Positions 55,841 through 62,821 of a stretch of 64,000 bases of DNA are shown in pieces. Location of the stretch: contig JAHBYP010000002.1 in the NCBI GenBank assembly GCA_019635875.1, forward strand, positions 558,001-622,000. The letters run 5' to 3'. The DNA is from Alphaproteobacteria bacterium. GTDB taxonomy: Bacteria; Pseudomonadota; Alphaproteobacteria; Reyranellales; Reyranellaceae. Under the pieces are notes generated by a model. That model was given only the letters and a program-made list of their open reading frames with translations, was not told where the DNA came from and did no database searches. Position 1 is the first letter of the stretch, and each line of letters begins with the position of its first letter. A program made the position numbers and the translations under genes.

Positions 55841-55936
55841 ATGAACGCGATTCGTGACTTCTGGCACGACCTCTCGTGGGATCTGCGTTGCGCCCTGCGG
55901 GACATTGGCGTGCGACTGAGCGCGGTCTTCCGCTGA
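55841..55936 (+). CDS. Possible 31-residue peptide
   Basis: ATG to TGA frame MNAIRDFWHDLSWDLRCALR then DIGVRLSAVFR, an amphipathic helix with alternating charged and aromatic residues. A weak AGG precedes the ATG. It lies 7 nt before the next small gene. Coding status is uncertain. Confidence 0.3.
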   Translation: MNAIRDFWHDLSWDLRCALRDIGVRLSAVFR

Positions 55937-55943
55937 GGCGGCC

Positions 55944-56138
55944 ATGAGCGCACCCGACACCGCCAGTGACGGCTTGCGGGCGCGACCGCTTTTCAGCACC
56001 ATGGTGGTACCGCCCAGGCGGCGGCGCACATTTGCCCAGCGACTGCGCATGGCGGTGCGCCACAATTTCGGCATGGGCGTGTTCTTCGTCATGCTGCTGG
56101 CCTGCGGCGCGCTGGTCCTCCTTTCGCGCCAGGCCTAG
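55944..56138 (+). CDS. Small single-span membrane protein
   Basis: 64 aa: a disordered N-terminus, a basic stretch (VVPPRRRRTFAQRLRMAVRH) and one hydrophobic helix near the C-terminus (FGMGVFFVMLLACGALVLLS). GAGGCGGCC precedes the ATG. This positive-inside topology is usual for real small inner-membrane proteins. Function unknown. Confidence 0.5.
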   Translation: MSAPDTASDGLRARPLFSTMVVPPRRRRTFAQRLRMAVRHNFGMGVFFVMLLACGALVLLSRQA

Positions 56139-56212
56139 CTGGCCAACTGAGCGCCCGCGTGCTAACAATCTTTCATGTCCGGGACGATGCTCCTTCGGCG
56201 GCGAATTAGCCA

Positions 56213-56235
56213 CCCGGCCCTTCTCGAGGGCCGGG
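56213..56235. promoter_or_regulatory. Strong stem-loop in the leader of the ACT-domain gene
   Basis: 9-bp perfect stem CCCGGCCCT / AGGGCCGGG with a 5-nt TCTCG loop, 40 nt before the ACT-protein start. There is no T run, so a leader structure or processing site is more likely than a terminator. Confidence 0.4.
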
Positions 56236-56274
56236 CCGTGCTGTCATTCGCCATCGCCGATCGGAGTTCCCGAC

Positions 56275-56592
56275 ATGTTGTCTGTCACGGCCGCTGAGCC
56301 GACCGCTTCCGACTACCGTTCCAACAGCGTGCCGCGCGACGTGCATTGCTTCGCCGTCGCCGCCGATCCCTCGCCCGGCCTGCTGCCGCGCGTGCTCGAG
56401 CTGATCGCCAAGCGCGGCCTGGTGCCGTTGCGTGTGCACGCCGCGCTCGAGGGCACGCCACGCACGCCCGACGCCGAGGTGCTGACCGTCGACGTCCAGG
56501 TCGCCGGCCTCGATGCCGATACCGCCGCGCATGTCGCGCGCAGCCTGACGCAGCTGGTCGGCGTGTTCGACGTGACGTCGTCGGCGCGGTAG
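56275..56592 (+). CDS. ACT-domain protein resembling the acetolactate synthase small subunit (IlvM-like)
   Basis: 105 aa. Residues 22-95 form an ACT domain: HCFAVAADPSPGLLPRVLELIAKRG, LRVHAALE, then VDVQVAGLDADTAAHVARSL. ACT domains bind amino acids and regulate enzymes; the DPSPGLLPRVLEL start resembles IlvM/IlvH. No large subunit is adjacent, and neither ThDP enzyme in the window is close. ATG 56275 follows GGAG 9 nt upstream. Confidence 0.78.
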   Translation: MLSVTAAEPTASDYRSNSVPRDVHCFAVAADPSPGLLPRVLELIAKRGLVPLRVHAALEGTPRTPDAEVLTVDVQVAGLDADTAAHVARSLTQLVGVFDVTSSAR

Positions 56593-56597
56593 CTCAG

Positions 56598-56643
56598 CCC
56601 TCTGTCATCCTCGGGGCCGTCCGCGGCCCCGAGGATCACAGGG
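56598..56643. repeat. Compact palindromic repeat, family C
   Basis: TCATCCTCGGGGCCG TCCG CGGCCCCGAGGAT hairpin, flanked by CCCTCTG and CAGGG. It lies between the convergent ACT and GST genes, 6 nt past the ACT stop, and is similar to 19923-19956. Confidence 0.82.
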
Positions 56644-56650
56644 TGCGGCG

Positions 56651-57280
56651 CTACGTCGGGAAGTTGCGCTTCAGCACCGCCGCGAGATCGGGCACCGCGT
56701 CGGTGCGCGTGGCGATAGCGTTGAGCTTCGGCGTCTCGGCGAACCACGGACGCCTGGGCGTCCAGCGCGTCATGATCGCGACGTAGAGATCGAGCGCGCT
56801 GAAGCGCTGGCCGAGGAACCACGGACCCTCGCCCAGCGACTCCTCGACCTGGCGCCACAGCCGCAGGCGATAGTCGTTGAAGCGTTCACGCAGCTCCTTC
56901 TGCGGCCCCTCGCCGGTGAGCCAGCGGCTCGTGTCGTCGGCGACGGTGAAGGTCGGGTAGATGTTGGCGACCAGGAAGACCAGCCAGCGCAGGAACGCCG
57001 TGCGCTCCTTCGTGCCCGCCGGCGGCACCAGCGTGCGATCGGCGGACGCGTCGTCGGCCAGCAGCAGGGTGATCGCCGCGCTCTCGGTCATCACTGCGCC
57101 GTCGGGCAGCACCAGGGTCGGCACCTGCGCCAGCGGATTGACGCGCGCGAGCTTCTCGCGCGCCTCGGCCGATTTGAAGAGATCGCCGACCTCCTCGAAC
57201 TCGAAGGGCCGGCCGTACCACACGAGCTGCGCCTCGATCAGCGCCGAGCCCCAGCCGCTGCGTCCGAACAGGCGGTACAT
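56651..57280 (-). CDS. Glutathione S-transferase family protein
   Basis: 209 aa: thioredoxin-like N-domain (MYRLFGRSGWGSALIEAQLV, NPLAQVPTLVLPDGAVMTESAAI with the cis-Pro and glutathione-binding ES) and an all-helical C-domain from about residue 90 (FLGQRFSALDLYVAIMTRW). Conjugates or reduces small molecules using glutathione, made by gshB in this window. It begins 9 nt after the beta-hydroxyacid dehydrogenase stop. Confidence 0.92.
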   Translation of the reverse strand: MYRLFGRSGWGSALIEAQLVWYGRPFEFEEVGDLFKSAEAREKLARVNPLAQVPTLVLPDGAVMTESAAITLLLADDASADRTLVPPAGTKERTAFLRWLVFLVANIYPTFTVADDTSRWLTGEGPQKELRERFNDYRLRLWRQVEESLGEGPWFLGQRFSALDLYVAIMTRWTPRRPWFAETPKLNAIATRTDAVPDLAAVLKRNFPT

Positions 57281-57289
57281 CGCGGCACC

Positions 57290-58159
57290 TCAGTCGTTGT
57301 TGAGCAGGTGGATCAGGCTCGAGGTGTCCCAGCGCCGTCCGCCGCGGCGCTGCACCTGGGCGTAGAACTGGTCGACCAGCGCGGTGACCGGCAGGCGCGC
57401 GCCCTGGTTGCGCGCCTCGTCGAGGCAGATGTTGAGGTCCTTGCGCATCCAGTCGACAGCGAAGCCGTAGTCGAACTTGCCGGCGACCATGTTCTGCCAG
57501 CGATTGTCCATCTGCCAGCTCTGCGCCGCGCCCTTGGAGATCACGCCCATCACCTTCTCGATGTCGAGCCCGGCCTTCATGCCGAGATGGATCGCTTCGC
57601 TCAGCCCCTGCACCAGGCCGGCGATGCAGATCTGGTTCATCATCTTGGTAAGTTGCCCCGAGCCCGAGGGGCCGATCAGGGTGCAGGCCTTGGCGAAGCT
57701 GTCGGCCACCGGCCTGGCGCGGTCGAACGGCTCCTGGTCGCCGCCGCACATCACCGCGAGCTGGCCGTTCTCCGCGCCCGCCTGGCCGCCCGAGACCGGC
57801 GCGTCGACGAAATGCAGGCCGAGCTTCTTGGCCCCGGCGTAGAGCTCGCGCGCGACATTGGCGGAGGCGGTGGTGTTGTCGAACAGGATGGCGCCCTTCT
57901 TCATGCCGGCGAAGGCGCCGTCCTTGCCGAGCACGACCGAGCGCAGATCATCGTCGTTGCCGACGCAGCAGAAGACGATATCGCAGCCCTCCGACGCCTC
58001 GCGCGGCGTCTTCTTCGCCGCGCCCTTGTGCTTCTGCGTCCACTGCTCGGCCTTGGCGAAGGTGCGATTGTAGACCGTGACGTCGTGGCCCTTGGCCGCG
58101 AGATGCCCGGCCATCGGGAAGCCCATCACGCCGAGTCCGAGAAAGGCGACCTTGGCCAT
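57290..58159 (-). CDS. Beta-hydroxyacid dehydrogenase (3-hydroxyisobutyrate dehydrogenase family)
   Basis: 289 aa: NAD(P)-binding AFLGLGVMGFPMAGHLA (residues 5-21), NRT, CDIVFCCVGNDDDL, substrate motif FVDAPVSGGQAGAENGQL and the catalytic Lys in GSGQLTKMMNQI. Could reduce or oxidise tartronate semialdehyde, 3-hydroxyisobutyrate or a related acid. GGAGG is 5 nt before ATG 58159 and settles the start; four extra codons upstream are open. Confidence 0.93.
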   Translation of the reverse strand: MAKVAFLGLGVMGFPMAGHLAAKGHDVTVYNRTFAKAEQWTQKHKGAAKKTPREASEGCDIVFCCVGNDDDLRSVVLGKDGAFAGMKKGAILFDNTTASANVARELYAGAKKLGLHFVDAPVSGGQAGAENGQLAVMCGGDQEPFDRARPVADSFAKACTLIGPSGSGQLTKMMNQICIAGLVQGLSEAIHLGMKAGLDIEKVMGVISKGAAQSWQMDNRWQNMVAGKFDYGFAVDWMRKDLNICLDEARNQGARLPVTALVDQFYAQVQRRGGRRWDTSSLIHLLNND

Positions 58160-58217
58160 AGAATCCTCCATCGAGAGCGCGCCGCACCCTAGCTCAAGGC
58201 CCGTGCACGCGAGTTCA

Positions 58218-58286
58218 CTGTCATTCCGAGCGCAGCGAGGAATCCATGCATCTCCGCTGGATTCCTCGCTGCGCTCGGAATGACAG
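58218..58286. repeat. Dispersed palindromic repeat, family A
   Basis: 29-nt perfect arms (CTGTCATTCCGAGCGCAGCG plus AGGAATCCA and complement) around an 11-nt centre. It lies between the permease gene stop and the dehydrogenase start on the minus strand. Confidence 0.92.
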
Positions 58287-58307
58287 AGTGATTCAATACG
58301 CTATAGC

Positions 58308-59756
58308 TCAGCTTCGCGTCAGCAGCACCAGGATCGTCGCCACGCCGACGAGCAGCGGCGGCAGCGCCAGCGGCCAGGCGCGGCGATAGACGGCGCCGTC
58401 GCCGCCGGCCAGCGCCAGGATCGCCGCGCCCATCGAGACGCGGATCGGCGACAGCATGGTGAGGTTGGCGGTGACGCTGTTCTGCACCGCCGCGATCCAG
58501 TCAAGCGGCAGGCGCGTCTCGGCCGCCAGTGCCCCCTGCATCGGCATCAGCATGGCGTTCGACGCGGCCCCACTGCCGGTGAGGAAGCCGCCGACCGCCG
58601 CGAACAGCGGCGTCGCCAGCGCCGCGGCCGAGCCGACCGCCGCGGACAGCGCATCGGCGATGATCGCCGCCATGCCCGCCGCGACATAGAACGCGGCCAT
58701 GATGACGAACAACAGGGTCACGACGCTGGGCCGCCACGCCGCGCGTGCCGTGCTCCCTACGACGGCGCTGATGGGTGCACGCAGCGCCAGCGCGCTCAGC
58801 AGGCCGACCGCGAGCAGCCAGAAGCCCGGCGCGTAGAACGGCGGGAAGGATGGCTGGCCGGCGATCGGCTGCCATGCCCACAGGCTTTTCAGCATCGTCT
58901 GCAAGGGTGCGACGGTGCGCGTCAGCACCAGCGCGATGGTCAGGGCCGCATAGGGCGCCGCACCCGACGCGGCGCGGCGCAGCGCCGCGGCATCGGGCCG
59001 CTCGTCGCGTAGCCAGCGCAAGGCCGCCAGCACGCCCAGCGGCGCGGCGCCGGCGATCTCGACATCGATGACCAGATGCGACGCCCACACCGTGCCGACG
59101 ATCGCGATGGTCCACACGAGGTCGTCGAGGCGCTGGGCGGCCGTCGGGGCCGGGCCGATGCCGCGCCGGAAGTACCAGAACAGGGCGAGGTAGCCGAGAT
59201 GCACGGGCATCTGCAGCAGCCCGCACAGCGCCCCGAGCGTGGTCGGCGACAGGCCGGCGAGCAGCCCGCCCACGGTCGTGCCTGCGGCCAGCGCGCCCCA
59301 CGGCACCATCGACTGGCTGTAAAGGCCGAAGAGCAGCGCCGGCACGCCGCCGATGCCCAGCCGGCTCACCGCCGCCAGCGCGATGATGTAGCCGACGCCA
59401 AAGCCGGTGACCGCCTCGGCGAAGGGCCCGAGCAGGAAGCAGACGAAGTACAGGCGGCGGTGATCAGGCGCCGCTGCCATGGTTTGCGATGGCGGCGTCG
59501 GCTGCGCCCTGGCGGCGATGCAGCGGTAGAAGAATACGCCGCCGGCGACGATCGAGATCACCTGCCAGGAGAGCCACGATCCGACCAGGGTCTGGTCGAC
59601 GGCGAAGCCCGCGAACCCCCCGGTGCCGTGCAGCCCCAGGGCGGCGATCACCGTTGCGGCCAGGCCGGCGGCGCCCGCCGCCAGGGCCCCGAAGCGGCCG
59701 CTGGCGAGCAGGACGATGACAAGAACCAGCGGGGCGGCGGCGGCGAGAAGGGTCAT
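58308..59756 (-). CDS. L-lactate permease-family transporter
   Basis: 482-aa membrane protein with about 12-13 helices. LctP traits are the GPFAEAVTGFGVGYIIAL block (about residues 110-128), FGLYSQSMVPWGALAAGTTVGG, and the C-terminal GFLTGSGAASNAMLMPMQG / NSVTANLTMLSPIRVSMGAAI. Imports lactate or glycolate-like acids with protons. It is shorter than E. coli LctP (551). ATG 59756 (MTLLAAAAPL) is chosen over the frame to 59855. Confidence 0.88.
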   Translation of the reverse strand: MTLLAAAAPLVLVIVLLASGRFGALAAGAAGLAATVIAALGLHGTGGFAGFAVDQTLVGSWLSWQVISIVAGGVFFYRCIAARAQPTPPSQTMAAAPDHRRLYFVCFLLGPFAEAVTGFGVGYIIALAAVSRLGIGGVPALLFGLYSQSMVPWGALAAGTTVGGLLAGLSPTTLGALCGLLQMPVHLGYLALFWYFRRGIGPAPTAAQRLDDLVWTIAIVGTVWASHLVIDVEIAGAAPLGVLAALRWLRDERPDAAALRRAASGAAPYAALTIALVLTRTVAPLQTMLKSLWAWQPIAGQPSFPPFYAPGFWLLAVGLLSALALRAPISAVVGSTARAAWRPSVVTLLFVIMAAFYVAAGMAAIIADALSAAVGSAAALATPLFAAVGGFLTGSGAASNAMLMPMQGALAAETRLPLDWIAAVQNSVTANLTMLSPIRVSMGAAILALAGGDGAVYRRAWPLALPPLLVGVATILVLLTRS

Positions 59757-59865
59757 GCGCGGGACGGCCGCAGCCATGCCGCGCCGGCGGGGGACTGAGC
59801 AAGGAAAAGCTTGTCGCCAGACAAGCTTGCGGCCCGGTGTGGTTTCCCGTATCAAGCCGCGCGGC

Positions 59866-59940
59866 GCCCCGATAGCTCAGCGGTAGAGCAACCGCTTCGT
59901 AAGCGGTAGGCCGTTGGTTCAAATCCGACTCGGGGCACCA
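59866..59940 (+). tRNA. tRNA-Thr(CGU)
   Basis: 75-nt cloverleaf with encoded CCA: acceptor GCCCCGA / TCGGGGC, D arm GCTC-AGCGGTA-GAGC, anticodon stem ACCGC / GCGGT with loop TTCGTAA (anticodon CGT, reads ACG) and T arm GTTGG-TTCAAAT-CCGAC. All stems pair fully. Confidence 0.97.
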
Positions 59941-59969
59941 TTTTCCCTCGTCCGGCGGCGGAAGCGCAC

Positions 59970-61418
59970 GTGACGCAACAACCGCCGATCTATGTCTGCG
60001 TGACCAACCTGCTCGAGAGCCGTCACCAGAAGAAGACCGGCATTCCCCGGGTCGAGCACGAGGTCGCCCGATATCTCGCGGCACGCGGCGCATCGGTGGT
60101 CGCCTGGAGCGACCAGCACAGGCATTTCCATCGGGTCGACTTCGCGGCCGTCCTCGAAGCGATCACGCGCGCGCAGTCGCTCGACCTCGAGGCGATCTGT
60201 GCCGAGCCGCCGCAGCCGCATCCCAGGGCCGCACTCCGGCGCGCGCTGGCCCGGGCGTCGGCCGCGCTGGCCGGTCGCTTGCCGGTGAGCGGCGAACCGG
60301 GCCGCACCATCGTGCTTGCCGCCTTTCGCCGGATCGCCGCGGCCTGGCAGCATTTCTCGCCACAGGAGCGGCGCGCGATGGCGCAGCGCCTGCGGCTGAC
60401 CGAAGGCTCCGATCGCCTCGGCCACTTCATCGACGTGCTGGTGGAAACGCGCGCCGGCGAAAAGCCGTCCGACACGCCCTCCGGTCCCGTCGAGCTCGCG
60501 CGCGATTCGACCCTGCTTCTGCTCGGCATCTGGTGGAACCCGTCGCCGCTGCGCGAGATCGCACGGCTGAAGCGCGAGCGCGGCGTGCGCTTCGTCGCCC
60601 TGGTGCATGACCTGATCCCGATCCGCCGGCCGGCGTTCTTCACCGACGCGACCGGTCGCCGGCGCTTCACGCGCTTCATCGACGGCCTGATCGAGAGCGC
60701 CGACACGATTTGCGCGACCTCTGCCTATGTCGCGCACGACGTCGAGGCCTATGCGCGCGAACGGAAGGCGACGATCCGGCCAGTGGTGCGCGTGCCGTTG
60801 AGCTCCGATCTCGAGGGCGGCGTGGTGCCGCGGCCCGCGGCGGCGCTGGCCCGCCATTCGCTGCAGCCGGGGCGCTTCGTCGTCTATGTCTCGACCATCA
60901 ACCCGCGCAAGAACCACCTTTTCGCCTATCGTCTGTGGCGCAGGCTGGTCGAGGAGCTGGGCGAGGCGGCGCCAACCCTGGTGTTCGCCGGCCAGCGCGG
61001 CTGGCGCTACGAGGAACTGTTCGCGACCATGTCCGCCGACACGCTGATGTGGAACCGCAAGCTGCGCTTCGTCGAGGGGCCGACCGACGGCGAGGTCGCC
61101 TGGCTGTATGCCAATTGTGCCTTCACCCTCTTCCCGTCGCTGTACGAAGGCTGGGGCCTGCCGATCCTCGAATCGCTGTCCTTCGGCAAGTATTGCCTGG
61201 CCGCCGCCAACACGTCGCTGCCCGAGGCCGGCCAGGGTCTCGCCTTCCATGCCGACACCGACGACGAGGCGGCGTGGCTCGCCGAGCTGCGCCGCGTCAT
61301 CGGCGAGCCGGGCTATCTCGAGGCGGCCAACGCGCGCATCCGCGAGCGCTTCGTGGCGCGCAACTGGGACGAGGTTGGCGCCGAACTGCTCGCGGCGGTG
61401 GAAGGCGTGCGCTCATAG
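59970..61418 (+). CDS. GT4-type glycosyltransferase
   Basis: 482 aa. GT-B fold: N-terminal IYVCVTNLLESRHQKKTGIP, a central VALVHDLIPIRRPAFF, and C-terminal YVSTINPRKNHLFAYRLWRR with the EX7E motif in SLYEGWGLPILESLSFGKYC. Acceptor and donor unknown; likely polysaccharide or lipopolysaccharide assembly. Starts at GTG 59970 with GGCGGAAG upstream, 29 nt after tRNA-Thr. A roughly 70-residue insert around residues 85-150 is low-complexity Arg/Ala. Confidence 0.9.
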   Translation: MTQQPPIYVCVTNLLESRHQKKTGIPRVEHEVARYLAARGASVVAWSDQHRHFHRVDFAAVLEAITRAQSLDLEAICAEPPQPHPRAALRRALARASAALAGRLPVSGEPGRTIVLAAFRRIAAAWQHFSPQERRAMAQRLRLTEGSDRLGHFIDVLVETRAGEKPSDTPSGPVELARDSTLLLLGIWWNPSPLREIARLKRERGVRFVALVHDLIPIRRPAFFTDATGRRRFTRFIDGLIESADTICATSAYVAHDVEAYARERKATIRPVVRVPLSSDLEGGVVPRPAAALARHSLQPGRFVVYVSTINPRKNHLFAYRLWRRLVEELGEAAPTLVFAGQRGWRYEELFATMSADTLMWNRKLRFVEGPTDGEVAWLYANCAFTLFPSLYEGWGLPILESLSFGKYCLAAANTSLPEAGQGLAFHADTDDEAAWLAELRRVIGEPGYLEAANARIRERFVARNWDEVGAELLAAVEGVRS

Positions 61419-61446
61419 AGCCGCGCGCGATCGTTCGCCGGCGCCC

Positions 61447-61836
61447 CTATATCTCCGCATAGATCTCGAGCACGTTGCCGTCGGGGTCGCGGAAGAAGAT
61501 CGTGCGATGGCCGAACGCCTGGTCGGTCAACGGCGCGATCAGCGTCACGCCTTTGGTCTCCAATGCCGCGGCACACCGCGCCACTTCCGACGGCGCGACC
61601 CGGAACGCCAGCTGCACCGAGAGATCTCCGGCAGCGGGCGGCGTGCCGCCGAAGCGCGGGCCGTGCACCGCGAGGGCCAGCGTCGTGCCGCCGACGCGGT
61701 ACTCGATCCACCGCTCGCTCAGCACCCGGATCAGCGGGAACTCCATGACGTGCTCGTAGAAGTGCCGCATCGCCTTCAGGTCGCGAGCGTAGATGGCCGT
61801 ACAGTCGATCTGGCGGATCTCGCCGAGTGGGGACAT
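61447..61836 (-). CDS. VOC-family protein
   Basis: 129-aa VOC fold: DCTAIYARDLKAMRHFYEHVM, ALAVHGPRFGG and FFRDPDGNVLEIYAE. May be a glyoxalase-like or resistance-type enzyme, or a binding protein. It is divergent from the XRE gene across a 75-nt spacer that holds a candidate operator, so it is likely controlled by that regulator. Confidence 0.9.
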   Translation of the reverse strand: MSPLGEIRQIDCTAIYARDLKAMRHFYEHVMEFPLIRVLSERWIEYRVGGTTLALAVHGPRFGGTPPAAGDLSVQLAFRVAPSEVARCAAALETKGVTLIAPLTDQAFGHRTIFFRDPDGNVLEIYAEI

Positions 61837-61892
61837 TCGGGGGTCCTTTGGTCGGGAGGCCGGGATCCTAAGGAAGTTCTACACTGGTAAAA

Positions 61893-61906
61893 GATAAGAT
61901 ATTATC
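61893..61906. promoter_or_regulatory. Candidate operator between VOC and XRE genes
   Basis: GATAA-GATA-TTATC inverted repeat in an AT-rich island (about 61875-61912), 5 nt before the XRE ATG. CTGGTA/CCTGGTA direct repeats flank it. It could bind the XRE product for autoregulation. Confidence 0.4.
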
Positions 61907-61911
61907 CTGGT

Positions 61912-62781
61912 ATGAAAACCACCACGCGGCGGGACGAACTCGCGCGGTTCCTGCGCAACCGGCGCGAGCGACTCGACCCGGCGGCGTTCGGGATCACGCC
62001 CGGTGGACGCCGCCGCACCGCCGGCCTGCGGCGAGAAGAGGTCGCCGAAGCCGCCGGCATCAGCGCCACCTGGTATGTCTGGCTCGAGCAGGGCCGCGAC
62101 GTGAACGCCTCCGCCCATGCGCTGCGCGCGCTCGGCCGGGCGCTGCGGCTGAGCCAGGCGGAGCAGACCTATCTGTTCCGGCTGGCGCGGCCGGACCTCG
62201 ACTGGCGCGACGGCCCGGTCGGCGAGGCGATGCCGGCGGCCAACCTGCTGTCGCTGATCGGCGGCTTGGCGCCGCACCCGGCATACATCACCAACCGCTA
62301 CCGCCAGGTCGTCGCCACCAACCGGCCAGCCCGCCTGTTGCTGGGCGCCTTCGACAGCGGTGATCCGGCGCGCGGCAGCGTCATCGGCCGCATGTTCCTC
62401 GACCCGCTGTGGCGCGAGATCTTCGTCGATTGGAAGACTGTGGCGCGCTCGACGGTGGCGCAGTTCAGGCTGGCGACGGCGGCGATGGCCGACGATCCGG
62501 TGCTGGCGTCGCTGGTGGCGCTGCTCATTGCGTCGAGCGAGGAATTCGCGCGCTGGTGGGCCGATCGCGAACTCGCCGAACCGCCGATCTGGCGCAAGAC
62601 AGTGCGGCACGGGCTGGTCGGCGACATGGAGTTCGACTTCGCCGTGCTGCAGCCAGCCGGCCGCGACAGCGACTTCGCCGTCTCGCTCTACGCACCGGCC
62701 GACGCGACGAGCCGCGAGCGGATGGAACGGCTGGCGAAGACGAATGCGGCGGTCCGGCTTCGGGAGCCGCCATCAAGGTGA
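61912..62781 (+). CDS. XRE-family regulator with MmyB-type ligand-binding domain
   Basis: 289 aa. N-terminal HTH_31 (residues 5-80: ELARFLRNRRERLDPAAFG, RRTAGLRREEVAEAAGISATWY, WLEQGRDVNAS) and a C-terminal MmyB-like PAS-type domain (about 105-270: NRYRQVVATNRPARLLLGA, FDPLWREIF-like MFLDPLWREIFVDW, GDMEFDFAVLQPAGRD). Relatives often bind fatty acids and control a divergent oxidoreductase; here the divergent gene is a VOC protein. Confidence 0.93.
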   Translation: MKTTTRRDELARFLRNRRERLDPAAFGITPGGRRRTAGLRREEVAEAAGISATWYVWLEQGRDVNASAHALRALGRALRLSQAEQTYLFRLARPDLDWRDGPVGEAMPAANLLSLIGGLAPHPAYITNRYRQVVATNRPARLLLGAFDSGDPARGSVIGRMFLDPLWREIFVDWKTVARSTVAQFRLATAAMADDPVLASLVALLIASSEEFARWWADRELAEPPIWRKTVRHGLVGDMEFDFAVLQPAGRDSDFAVSLYAPADATSRERMERLAKTNAAVRLREPPSR

Positions 62782-62821
62782 TCCCTGTCATCGCAGCAGG
62801 GGATCTTCCATGCGAGCGCCG

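Noticed and set aside
55773-56213. 146-codon minus-strand frame over the small plus-strand ORFs
   Set aside because: No ribosome-binding site and low-complexity composition; the plus-strand 64-aa frame has a credible membrane segment.
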